Positions 18,887-26,975 of a DNA stretch of 33,146 bases are shown here, in pieces (position 1 is the first letter of the stretch; the number at the start of each line of letters is the position of its first letter). The position numbers were made by a program, and so were the translations under genes. The DNA is from an uncultured Pirellula sp. Its GTDB lineage: Bacteria; Planctomycetota; Planctomycetia; Pirellulales; Pirellulaceae. The notes beneath the pieces were generated by a model. That model ran no database searches, was not told the origin of the DNA, and saw only the letters and a list, made by a program, of their open reading frames with translations. The DNA lies in the NCBI GenBank assembly GCA_903930765.1, contig CAIYZV010000291.1, positions 1-33,146 on the forward strand, given 5' to 3'.

Positions 18887-18971
18887 CGACCCGATGTACG
18901 GTCTGGCTATTGATTTTCCTTGAAATCCTCCGTTTTTCACTCGAAAAAAGGGGCGGTTGGTGCATCATGGG

Positions 18972-20240
18972 ATGAGTACTCGGTCGATCCAGCGCCCTCT
19001 GGATGCGGCCGAAATGACTAGTCCACCTGATCTCGGAAACCACATGTCGGACCCGCGACGTAGGAAAATTCCCCAGCGTCAATTGCAGCCACGCCTGCGC
19101 TGCCTCTACCTCTCCGCCAAGGAGATGGAAAGAGCACTGGTCAAGGAGCGGATGCGCTGCGACCGTTATCGGCAGTGGTTTTCATTGATCGTGATCGAAC
19201 TCCTGACCAGCACGCGGATCCATTCTGGAACTCGGCGACTGCCCAGCCCCAAACAGAGTGAACCCGAACAGTTGCTCCTTCTGGGGAAGTATCTTCGACG
19301 ACGGTTGCGATTAACCGATGAACGGGGAATGCTTCTCAAGGGTGGGGTTGGTGTCATGCTCCCCATGACCGACGCCATTGGGGCTCGAACGGTACTGCGC
19401 GACATTGTTTCATCGATGCACGCTGAAGGAATTGAAATTGAAGCCAATATCTTTTGTTACGATCCGGCACCTTCGCATCAAGACCAGAGGCCGTTGTTAG
19501 ACCCAGAGGATTCCGAACAGAGCGAGGTCGACCTAGATAAAGATCCAGAAGGACACGAAGCAACGCCACGCGACGAACTCATCGATACGACACTCAGCCA
19601 GTCTACAATCGCCGCCGATCACCTCGCGTATTGCGCACCATCATTCCCTGCATGGAAACGGTGGATCGATATCATGGGCAGCGCGTGTGGCATCGTCATC
19701 GCTACGCCCATCGTGTTAGGGGCCGGCCTAGCAATCAAAATGACTTCACGCGGTCCTGTGTTTTTTCGCCAAGTCCGAGCTGGTCAGTATGGGCGTCCCT
19801 TCGCCATGTACAAATTGCGAACCATGGTGGTCAACGCAGAGGACCTGAAATCGACATTGCTGGAACTCAACGAACGCGACGGCCCTGCCTTTAAGATGAA
19901 GAATGACCCCCGTGTAACCAAGCTAGGATATTTCCTTCGGAAGACCGGTATTGATGAGATCCCGCAATTGTGGAATGTCTTAAAAGGGGACATGAGCATC
20001 GTCGGCCCCCGTCCACTGCCATGCCATGAAGACAGAGACTGCAAACATTGGCACCGTCAGCGACTCGACACCAAGCCAGGACTGACCTGTATTTGGCAGA
20101 TCTCAAAAAGCCGCGATGTTAGCTTCGAAGAATGGATGAGGATGGACTTGCATTATGCTCGGAGTCGGACGATTCGCCACGACATTGCATTGATGTTTAA
20201 AACGATCGGTGCCGTCATTCTCGGGCGTGTTGGCCATTGA
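18972..20240 (+). CDS. Sugar transferase (PF02397) with N-terminal degenerate GGDEF-like domain
   Basis: The C-terminal half (about 230-420) is a bacterial sugar transferase, which moves a sugar-1-phosphate from a nucleotide sugar to undecaprenyl phosphate to begin exopolysaccharide assembly at the inner membrane. It has one membrane-entering helix (MGSACGIVIATPIVLGAGLA) followed by GPVFFRQVRAGQYGRPF, MYKLRTM, DPRVTKLGYFLRKTGIDEIP, GDMSIVGPRP and KPGLTCIWQISKSRD. The N-terminal part (about 30-150) aligns in my reading with a GGDEF fold: ERALVKERMRCDRYRQWFSL, then LGKYLRRRLRLTDERG and KGGVGVMLPMTDA, where the GGDEF signature itself is lost (Lys123-Val128). An acidic linker joins the halves. 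ATG 18972 is chosen; GTG 18960, six bases after AAGGGG, and ATG 19044 are alternatives. The next gene is a WecG/TagA-type enzyme. Confidence 0.85.
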   Translation: MSTRSIQRPLDAAEMTSPPDLGNHMSDPRRRKIPQRQLQPRLRCLYLSAKEMERALVKERMRCDRYRQWFSLIVIELLTSTRIHSGTRRLPSPKQSEPEQLLLLGKYLRRRLRLTDERGMLLKGGVGVMLPMTDAIGARTVLRDIVSSMHAEGIEIEANIFCYDPAPSHQDQRPLLDPEDSEQSEVDLDKDPEGHEATPRDELIDTTLSQSTIAADHLAYCAPSFPAWKRWIDIMGSACGIVIATPIVLGAGLAIKMTSRGPVFFRQVRAGQYGRPFAMYKLRTMVVNAEDLKSTLLELNERDGPAFKMKNDPRVTKLGYFLRKTGIDEIPQLWNVLKGDMSIVGPRPLPCHEDRDCKHWHRQRLDTKPGLTCIWQISKSRDVSFEEWMRMDLHYARSRTIRHDIALMFKTIGAVILGRVGH

Positions 20241-20373
20241 ACGCGAAATGGCCATAAAGCGAAGAAGATAAAATGTCATCTTGGTGTGGCTTCTGAGATC
20301 GATCGAGGCACATCCAGTCGATTCTAATGCATAGCACTTGTGATCCCTTGGGCGAGCTTTGGCTCTTATTGGA

Positions 20374-21213
20374 ATGAATGTTACAGAAACTGTCGAAATC
20401 CCTCGTGCATCAGGTAAGCCGCTTGAAGAGCCTCGCCGCGTAACGATTTTGGGACTCCCTGTTGCTTGCGTCCAGATCCCAGACACTATTGCAACGCTAG
20501 CACGTGCCATCGATCTCCGATTATCGCCCAGATATTTCGTACTATTGGGGATGCATGGTCTGATGGAAGCCCGGAGTAATCCGAAAGCACTGTCGGCCTT
20601 TCAGAGAGCTGACTTTCTGCTCCCCGATGGAATGCCATTGGTATGGCTATCCCGATTACGCGGCCACAAGAACATGGTCCGCCGGGTCTATGGCCCTGAA
20701 TTGATGATGTCTTTTTGTGCACAGACTCAAGGGCGATACAAACATTACTTCTACGGCGCAGGGCCCGGTGTCGCGGAAAAACTTGCAACGACCCTGCAAA
20801 ATCAATTTGGAATTCAAATCGCTGGAATCGGTGCACCGCCTTATCGCGACTTGAGCGAAGCGGAACTGCTCGAGCTTTCTCGCGAAATCAATCAGTCAAA
20901 CGCGGACGTCGTATGGATAGGAATCAGCACTCCTAAGCAAGATATTCTGATGATGCGTCTGAAGCCGCTGATCAACGCCCCGGTCATGCTCGGGGTAGGC
21001 GCCGCTTTTGATTTTAACAGCGGACAGAAAACAATGGCCCCGCGCTGGATGCAGGAAAATGGGCTCGAATGGCTATATCGCCTTTTAAGTGAACCGAGAA
21101 GGCTATGGAAGCGATACCTGATGCTCGGTCCAAAATTTGTCGCCCTCGCACTGTTGGAGCTTGTCGGATTTCGGATGGATGCCGAAAAATCGCGACATTC
21201 CACGAATGGCTAG
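20374..21213 (+). CDS. WecG/TagA/CpsF-family glycosyltransferase (GT26)
   Basis: The 279-residue protein belongs to GT26, enzymes that add a ManNAc-type or related sugar to a lipid-linked intermediate on the inner face of the membrane. Matching blocks are VLLGMHGLMEARSNP near 60, DFLLPDGMPLVWLSR near 86 with the conserved Asp, VYGPELM near 110, YKHYFYGAGPGVAEKL near 123, the signature VWIGISTPKQDILM near 185 and GVGAAFDFNSG near 209, followed by APRWMQENGLEWLYRLLSEPRRLWKRY. ATG 20374 is used; the frame is open to a TTG at 20359. It follows the sugar transferase by 133 bp on the same strand, a common exopolysaccharide gene pair. A basic and hydrophobic C-terminus may contact the membrane. Confidence 0.92.
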   Translation: MNVTETVEIPRASGKPLEEPRRVTILGLPVACVQIPDTIATLARAIDLRLSPRYFVLLGMHGLMEARSNPKALSAFQRADFLLPDGMPLVWLSRLRGHKNMVRRVYGPELMMSFCAQTQGRYKHYFYGAGPGVAEKLATTLQNQFGIQIAGIGAPPYRDLSEAELLELSREINQSNADVVWIGISTPKQDILMMRLKPLINAPVMLGVGAAFDFNSGQKTMAPRWMQENGLEWLYRLLSEPRRLWKRYLMLGPKFVALALLELVGFRMDAEKSRHSTNG

Positions 21214-21380
21214 CGAGGAATGATAGCCATTGCGATTCAGGAACAAGCCCCTTCGTGGATGCATGGCTGAGAGATAGAATTGGCATCCTGGGTGGTCAGT
21301 GCAACGAAAAGATTGCGACCTCTCGCAACCACCCCATGGCCAAAACCTAACCATCAAATGCTTTACGGATAAATCTGCTT

Positions 21381-22463
21381 GTGAAAGACCCGAACGCTCC
21401 CTCAAACCCGCCTAAGAGCGAGTTGGATCTTTACGACTTTGAATTGCCTCGCGACTTGATCGCGCAGGAACCACCCGCCAATCGCACGGATTCCAGGATG
21501 ATGGTGGTGGACCGGCGGAGCGGGCGCATCGACCATGCATCGATCAAGGATCTTCCTTCTCATTTGCGGGCGGGGGATGCGATTGTGGTCAATGACTCGA
21601 AAGTGATTCCAGCGAGGCTGGTGGGTTATCGCGAGAAAACTCGTGGCCGGTGGGAAGGTCTCTTTTTGCGTGAAGAGAACGGCATCGCGGAGTTGCTTTC
21701 CAAGACACGCGGCTACCTCCTGCCAGAGGAGCGCATCGTCTTGAGAGACCCTGAAGGGCGGGAGAACCAAGGCGTGGTCGTCGTCGCTCATGCGGATGAA
21801 GGTCATCTACTGGTCCGGCCTGACCCGAATAGAGACTGGCTCGAACTGCTGGAGGCCGTGGGCCGAGTACCGTTGCCTCCCTATATCCGTGATGGCCAAA
21901 TGACGGAGACCGACCGACAGCGATACCAAACTGTCTATGCTAGGACGCCGGGCTCGGTAGCAGCACCGACGGCCGGTCTGCACCTCACGGAAGAACTGCT
22001 ACAGAAAATCCGAGGCGCTGGAGTGGCCTTGGTATCGGTAACGCTGCACGTTGGATTGGGTACTTTTCGACCAGTCCAAGTCCCAACGTTGGATCAGCAC
22101 AAAATGCATAGCGAGTTCGCACAGATTAGTGCCAATGTCGTCAAACGGCTAACAGGAGCTAGGGCCGAAGGTGGACGGATCCTTGCGGTTGGAACAACTT
22201 CCGTCCGCACCCTCGAAACATCTGCCATGCAAGGCGACGGAAAACTGATCGAATGGTCCGGACAAACCGACATTTTTATCCGACCAGGTCACACCTTTCG
22301 AGCTGTCGATATGTTGCTGACCAATTTCCACCTACCCCGGAGCACCTTGATGGTTTTGATCAGCGCATTCGCTGGTAGAGAATTGATGCTGGAGGCCTAT
22401 CGGAAGGCCATCGAAGAACAATATCGGTTCTTCAGTTATGGGGATTGCATGCTGATCGTTTGA
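21381..22463 (+). CDS. queA: tRNA preQ1-34 S-adenosylmethionine ribosyltransferase-isomerase QueA
   Basis: QueA transfers and isomerises the ribose of S-adenosylmethionine onto preQ1 in the tRNA wobble position, giving epoxyqueuosine. The 360-residue protein shows YDFELPRDLIAQEP near 18, DAIVVNDSKVIPARL near 65, VGRVPLPPYI near 161, SVAAPTAGLHLTEELL near 193, LHVGLGTFRPV near 223, VGTTSVRTLE near 274 and TNFHLPRSTL near 317. It starts at a GTG (21381); the next family-consistent start would delete conserved residues. The spacer to the WecG/TagA-type gene is 167 bp. A minisatellite follows its stop. Confidence 0.96.
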   Translation: MKDPNAPSNPPKSELDLYDFELPRDLIAQEPPANRTDSRMMVVDRRSGRIDHASIKDLPSHLRAGDAIVVNDSKVIPARLVGYREKTRGRWEGLFLREENGIAELLSKTRGYLLPEERIVLRDPEGRENQGVVVVAHADEGHLLVRPDPNRDWLELLEAVGRVPLPPYIRDGQMTETDRQRYQTVYARTPGSVAAPTAGLHLTEELLQKIRGAGVALVSVTLHVGLGTFRPVQVPTLDQHKMHSEFAQISANVVKRLTGARAEGGRILAVGTTSVRTLETSAMQGDGKLIEWSGQTDIFIRPGHTFRAVDMLLTNFHLPRSTLMVLISAFAGRELMLEAYRKAIEEQYRFFSYGDCMLIV

Positions 22464-22518
22464 TTCGAATCCGATTGGCATGGAGCATACACGGGCCGTG
22501 GAGCACACTTAGACGATA

Positions 22519-22608
22519 CAATCTGATACTCCCAAACAATCTGATACTCCCAAACAATCTGATACTGCCAAACAATCTGATACTGTCAAACAATCCAATA
22601 CTGCCAAA
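22519..22608 (+). repeat. Five tandem copies of an 18 bp unit
   Basis: CAATCTGATACTCCCAAA repeats at 22519, 22537, 22555, 22573 and 22591, with substitutions increasing toward the 3' end (CCC to GCC, GTC). It fills the spacer between queA and the ASKHA protein gene. Because 18 is a multiple of three, open frames with a six-residue period appear on both strands; they are artefacts of the repeat. Confidence 0.97.
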
Positions 22609-22662
22609 TTCCCAATTCGCGGATTCGTCACCCATCGAACCTGCTCCGAACAAAATTCTCCA

Positions 22663-23796
22663 ATGCCCAGGTCTAACAAACGCAACACTGGCAAAAACAC
22701 CAAATCGATGGCGGCAACGACTGCTCCCGCAACCATTCCGCCCAAGTCCACCAAACGATGCTTGGGCATCGACATCGGTGGTGCCAATCTCAAACTAGCG
22801 CATGCCGACGGGTGGTCTTGCTCACAACCGTTCGCCATGTGGCGAGAGTGGGAAAATCTCGCTTCGACGCTCGCGCCTCTCATCTGCCAATGCCCTGATT
22901 TTGATATCGCCGCAATCACCATGACAGGGGAACTCGCGGATTGCTTTGCGACTCGGGCCGATGGTGTCGCATTGATCTTGGAACAAGTCACACGCATTAT
23001 CCCATCTCCTTTGGTCCAGGTTTACTGCGTCGACGGACAATGGCGCAGTCCCTCGCAAGCCGCACGAGAACCTTGGATGGCTGCGGCCTCCAATTGGCAC
23101 GCGTTAGCATCGTGGGCTTGTCGTTTCCTGGCTTGCGAACACGGAATTGTGGTCGACATAGGTTCCACCACGATCGACTTGATTCCGATCCGCAAAAGCG
23201 GGGTTGTTACACCTTCGATGACCGATTCGCAGCGTTTGCGCCGAGGAGAACTGCTCTACACGGGAATCGAACGATCCAACATTGCTGGGGTCGTACGTTC
23301 AGTCCCCTTGTTCGGCAAGCGTTGCCCGGTCATGAACGAGCAGTTTGCGACGACGCGAGATGCCTACCTTTGGTTGGGCATGCTCCCCGAAGAGCCCGAT
23401 GATCGAAATACGGCCGATGGCAAACCGGCGAGCGTCGATGGGGCAAGGTACCGCATGGCGCGGGTTGTCGGTGAAGACGGTTCGACCCTCACCGATTCGG
23501 ACATCACCGCCATCGCACAAGCGATCTTCGACAAGCAGGTGTCCATGCTCAAACTGGGAATAGGGCGGGTGGCCGCCCGGCAAGTCCGTCTCGACGGTGC
23601 CAGCAAACCGACAGGCTTGATCGTAAGCGGTCACGGCGGCTTTTTGATCGATACCGCGATCCAGGACGATAGGGACTTCTCCAAGCCCGTTTCGCTCCTA
23701 GAATCGATCGGGTCGGACCTGTCTCGGTGCGCTCCCGCATATGCCGTGGCGACACTGGCCTCCGAATCCGTCCCGGCATCGGAAGTGGCGCCCTAA
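22663..23796 (+). CDS. H4MPT-linked C1-transfer pathway protein, MfnF-like (hydantoinase/ASKHA fold)
   Basis: The protein (377 residues) matches the family first known as the probable tetrahydromethanopterin-linked C1 transfer protein (TIGR03123). Its archaeal members include MfnF, which joins two intermediates of methanofuran synthesis. The actin-like ATPase motifs are visible: phosphate-1 LGIDIGGANLKLAHADG near 34, TMTGELADCF near 86, phosphate-2 GIVVDIGSTTIDLIPI near 161 and the adenosine motif GLIVSGHGGFL near 318. RRGELLYTGIERS near 198 is also typical. Residues 1-30 are basic and low complexity, so ATG 22711 is a possible alternative start. Planctomycetes are known to carry these archaeal-type C1 genes, but none of the others is next to it here. 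Confidence 0.82.
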   Translation: MPRSNKRNTGKNTKSMAATTAPATIPPKSTKRCLGIDIGGANLKLAHADGWSCSQPFAMWREWENLASTLAPLICQCPDFDIAAITMTGELADCFATRADGVALILEQVTRIIPSPLVQVYCVDGQWRSPSQAAREPWMAAASNWHALASWACRFLACEHGIVVDIGSTTIDLIPIRKSGVVTPSMTDSQRLRRGELLYTGIERSNIAGVVRSVPLFGKRCPVMNEQFATTRDAYLWLGMLPEEPDDRNTADGKPASVDGARYRMARVVGEDGSTLTDSDITAIAQAIFDKQVSMLKLGIGRVAARQVRLDGASKPTGLIVSGHGGFLIDTAIQDDRDFSKPVSLLESIGSDLSRCAPAYAVATLASESVPASEVAP

Positions 23797-24023
23797 TCCA
23801 ACCAAACCGAACAATCCCTACCGAGCCGCACTCTTTCCTAGGCGGAAAACCTTAAATTCAAGGTGGGGAATTAGGGAATTATTCCATCGGACTATCATCT
23901 AAAGAGTGGCGATTCGACGCGGGTCGAGAGGGATTAGCCCCCAACGAACCCATGAATTGCTCTTGTTTTGCCATTTTCTTTGACCCCGTTGAGATTTCAC
24001 CCCGTCCGGATCCCAGGGATTCT

Positions 24024-26597
24024 ATGAGCGAAGGCAAACTGCGACGCAGTCGAGTTCTAGAGCGAACGCTTTCCTTCGAAAGCTTGGAGGAACGCCGCGT
24101 TATGGCTTCGTTGCCTTTCGGCGCCACGGCGGAGGACACGGGAGAGTTCATGCTCGGTCGGATTGCCGTCACCCCGGTTCTTCTCGAGAGCGACGGGACG
24201 ATCGATCCAAGCACCGAAAATTGGACTCCCGCCCACGTCGCAGCCGTAATGAACAACGTCCAAACGGGACTGAACTGGTGGACTCAGTTGCTGCAAAAAG
24301 AGAGTTCCGTACACACGCTCGATTGGGTCATCGATCGCACTTACGCCGATAACCGCCCCAGCACTCCCTACGAACCGATCAACCGAACATCCAATGCCTA
24401 TGAGCTTTGGGTAAGCCAGTTCCTGAGCGACATTGGCTTTGGTCAAACGAACAACCTCGAATCGAATATTCGTCGGTTCAACGATTCGCAGCGGCAAAAG
24501 CTCAACGCCGACTGGTCGTTCACCATGTTTATCGTCAACTCGGTCAACGATGGCTCGGGAACGTTTGCGTCAGGCGGAGATTTCTCGCGAGCCTTCGCCT
24601 TTGCTGGCGGATTGTTCATGGTGGTCCCGTCGGTGCGACCCGCGTCGACGTTCACGCACGAAACGGGCCACATGTTTTGGGCACGAGACGAATACTCAGG
24701 CGGCGGAACCTACTACGATAAACGAGGGTACTACGACGCGCAGAACACCAATGCGATCGACTCCAACCCGATCCCAGGGTTCCAGCAGCAACCCAGCATC
24801 ATGTCCTCGGGGGCGTCTTTGGACACCGCCTACAATTCGCTCACATCGCCTGATGCGACACTCGCTCAAATTGGTTGGCGCGACTCGGATTCCGATGGTA
24901 TCTTCGACGTGCTCGATGTTCCCATTTCGCTAGAGGGTACGGGACGCTACGACACACTCGGTGGCGATTATCTCTTCAGCGGTGTCGCGTCGGTACAGAC
25001 CTTGCCCAATCGCAACTCATCGGGCCTCCAAAACAACATCACGATCAATAAAGTGACGCGCGTCGAGTACCGAATCGGGACCGGAGCATGGACGAGCGCT
25101 GCGTCGCCAAACGCTTTTACAGCCAATCTCAATCTCGCCATTCCCATCGCAGCTAACGATCTCGGAAAGACCATCGAAATCCGCGCTGTGGATTCCAGGA
25201 TCGGTATCACCAGCAACGTTTTCTCGGGCGTGATCGGAAATGTACCAGACACCACCACTCGCCATGGCATACAAGGTTTCGTTTGGAAGGATTCCAATCA
25301 AGACCGCCAATGGAACGCCTCGGAGATAGGTTTCGCCGGCGCGACGGTGACCTTGGTCGATGCGAATCTCAATCCAGTTTCGTTGCAAAAGATCATCGAT
25401 CCTGATAACTACCCGAGTGGTACCCTCTCGGGGAATCTAGGTGGGGTACGTGTCGATGTTGTGGGATTCGATGCAACGGGAGCCATCGGCGTTTTTGATG
25501 ATTCCGCAGCGTCGACGGGAAGCAAAATCTTCAAACCGTATTCGTTCTGGTCCAAGAAGTATCTCGATACATTTCGAGACCAAGATCAGCAGTTGCGAGC
25601 TAGGTTCGACACGTTGACCTCCTACGTTTCTATCGATGCGATCGCGGTTGCTGACAACTCCAAAGTACGCTTGGAAGCCTATGCCGCCGATGGGACCCTC
25701 CTTTCCCGGTTTGAACGCAAGGGTCTCTTGCGGAATGAGACCGTGAAGATGGAGGTTGAAACCGGTGAAGCGAAGATCGCGTATGTGATCGCTCGAGGAT
25801 TCCAAAACACCACCGTAAAATTTGACAACCTCCGCTTTGGACCCGGCAATACGGCAACCACCGCCGCCGACGGAAGCTATTTTCTGGAGAATCTACCTGC
25901 AGGGAATTACCGTCTCCTCGTCACCGATACCAATGGCGGTTTCAAGGCAACCAATGCGATCAATGGTGTGCTCGAAGTCGCCTATGGTTCAAACCGCTCG
26001 GTAACGCATGTCGACTTTGGTGGGTATGTCGAACCGAGTCCTTGGCAAAACCAAACACTCCCAGAAGACGTTGATGGACAAGCTGGTGTGAACCCGCTCG
26101 ACGTGCTCGTCCTCGTTAACGACATCAACCAAAACCAACCGCGGTCTTTGGTAGGTTCTCCGATCAATCCCCCTCCCTACTTGGATGTTAATGGCGATCG
26201 CTACGTTAGTCCTCTCGATGTCCTTGCGGTGATCAACTACATCAACCGAAACCGAGGTGGTAGCGGTTCCGGCTCTGGCGGTGAAGGGGAACGAACCTCG
26301 GTTCCAATCATCACGGAACCTGTACACTCGAATGAATCCACGCCTCGCTTGGTCTCGTTCGCAACAGGACGGAGCAACACGCTGCCAACAACATGGATCG
26401 TCGAGCAAAGTGGCTCAGCGATTCTTTCGCAAGGTCCAGATCGCTGCGGCTGTCCGACATGCACGGCCTTCGAAACCGCTATGACTGCTGCAGGTGATAC
26501 CAAGAAAAGCGAGATGGCCTTCCTGCAAACACCGCTCGAGGAACGGGACGACGCAGCCCTCCGTGACCTGTTTTTCTCAGCCTTCGATGGGAACTAA
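24024..26597 (+). CDS. Large exported protein: LEPR-like signal, M64-like zinc-peptidase motif, SdrD-B-like and dockerin domains
   Basis: The 857-residue protein begins with RVLERTLSFESLEERRVMA, the planctomycete LEPR-type N-terminal export or sorting signal. Residues about 40-330 form a domain with FTHETGHMFWARDEY: His212, Glu213, His216 and Asp222 fit the HExxHxxxxxD zinc pattern and resemble the M64 (IgA peptidase) motif. Later regions are a beta domain (about 300-400), a SdrD-B-like opening (GFVWKDSNQDRQWNASEIGFAGATVTLVD, from about 415), a roughly 180-residue insert and the matching close (DGSYFLENLPAGNYRLLV). A dockerin type I pair with two calcium loops (DVDGQAGVNPLDV, DVNGDRYVSPLDV) spans about 680-745. 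A Ser-rich linker and a Cys-containing tail (CGCPTC) end it. ATG 24024 is chosen for its AGGGA site and the signal position; the frame opens earlier, at 23952. The target is unknown. Confidence 0.83.
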   Translation: MSEGKLRRSRVLERTLSFESLEERRVMASLPFGATAEDTGEFMLGRIAVTPVLLESDGTIDPSTENWTPAHVAAVMNNVQTGLNWWTQLLQKESSVHTLDWVIDRTYADNRPSTPYEPINRTSNAYELWVSQFLSDIGFGQTNNLESNIRRFNDSQRQKLNADWSFTMFIVNSVNDGSGTFASGGDFSRAFAFAGGLFMVVPSVRPASTFTHETGHMFWARDEYSGGGTYYDKRGYYDAQNTNAIDSNPIPGFQQQPSIMSSGASLDTAYNSLTSPDATLAQIGWRDSDSDGIFDVLDVPISLEGTGRYDTLGGDYLFSGVASVQTLPNRNSSGLQNNITINKVTRVEYRIGTGAWTSAASPNAFTANLNLAIPIAANDLGKTIEIRAVDSRIGITSNVFSGVIGNVPDTTTRHGIQGFVWKDSNQDRQWNASEIGFAGATVTLVDANLNPVSLQKIIDPDNYPSGTLSGNLGGVRVDVVGFDATGAIGVFDDSAASTGSKIFKPYSFWSKKYLDTFRDQDQQLRARFDTLTSYVSIDAIAVADNSKVRLEAYAADGTLLSRFERKGLLRNETVKMEVETGEAKIAYVIARGFQNTTVKFDNLRFGPGNTATTAADGSYFLENLPAGNYRLLVTDTNGGFKATNAINGVLEVAYGSNRSVTHVDFGGYVEPSPWQNQTLPEDVDGQAGVNPLDVLVLVNDINQNQPRSLVGSPINPPPYLDVNGDRYVSPLDVLAVINYINRNRGGSGSGSGGEGERTSVPIITEPVHSNESTPRLVSFATGRSNTLPTTWIVEQSGSAILSQGPDRCGCPTCTAFETAMTAAGDTKKSEMAFLQTPLEERDDAALRDLFFSAFDGN

Positions 26598-26644
26598 TCC
26601 CCGGGAACTAACCCCCGGGAGCTAAACCCCGAGGAACTAACCCC
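26589..26644 (+). repeat. Four tandem copies of a 14 bp unit spanning a stop codon
   Basis: GGGAACTAATCCCC (26589), GGGAACTAACCCCC (26603), GGGAGCTAAACCCC (26617) and GAGGAACTAACCCC (26631) follow head to tail. The first copy contains the TAA stop of the dockerin protein gene. Confidence 0.93.
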
Positions 26645-26668
26645 GTCGAGCCCCATCCAAAAACGAAG

Positions 26669-26694
26669 AAAGCTCGGCGAGTTGGCCGAGCTTT
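26669..26694. terminator. Bidirectional terminator hairpin between convergent genes
   Basis: AAAGCTCGGC (26669-26678) pairs perfectly with GCCGAGCTTT (26685-26694) around GAGTTG. On the minus strand it is followed by CTTCGTTTTTGG, a usable T-rich tail. On the plus strand the tail is poorer (CATTGC). It lies between the dockerin gene and the small minus-strand gene. Confidence 0.7.
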
Positions 26695-26747
26695 CATTGC
26701 TTAGATCCGGGCGATTAACACTGCATAACCGCCGGGAAGGGACAGGG

Positions 26748-26975
26748 TTACTCGCGAGGACGAATGGCACCAGTCAGACCGCTGTAATCGACGCGGTCAT
26801 CGTTGTGCCACAGAGGCTGCCCCAATTCGACACGGCGGCGAAGAACCTCGATCTTCTCCTGCGATCCCGCAGGAGCGTCGGTCGGTAGAAATCGATTGTC
26901 TACCACCGGATCGAAATCCTCGTCGTGCCCGTACTTGAGGATGGCTTCGAAAACGTTCTTGCACAAACTGCTCAT
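26748..26975 (-). CDS. Small conserved-looking planctomycete protein, function unknown
   Basis: A 75-residue soluble protein with an N-terminal amphipathic stretch (SLCKNVFEAILKYGHDEDFD) and a C-terminal part EVLRRRVELGQPLWHNDDRVDYSG that has the look of a conserved motif; I recall similar LGQPLWH-type small proteins in planctomycetes but cannot name the family. No Cys cluster or membrane segment is present. The ATG at 26975 has AGGGG eleven bases upstream, a little far. A promoter candidate lies about 65-100 bp upstream and a hairpin terminator about 50 bp downstream, so it looks like an independent short transcription unit, which supports a real gene. Confidence 0.7.
   Translation of the reverse strand: MSSLCKNVFEAILKYGHDEDFDPVVDNRFLPTDAPAGSQEKIEVLRRRVELGQPLWHNDDRVDYSGLTGAIRPRE

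Noticed and set aside
22462-22480. T-arm-like GATTCGAATCC next to the queA stop
   Set aside because: No acceptor stem, D arm or anticodon arm can be built around it, so it is not a tRNA.
22519-22608. Possible CRISPR array
   Set aside because: The units are head to tail with no spacers, and no cas genes are present.
22432-22653. Minus-strand frame with a six-residue repeat (SIRLFG)
   Set aside because: It is created by the 18 bp minisatellite and overlaps the queA end.
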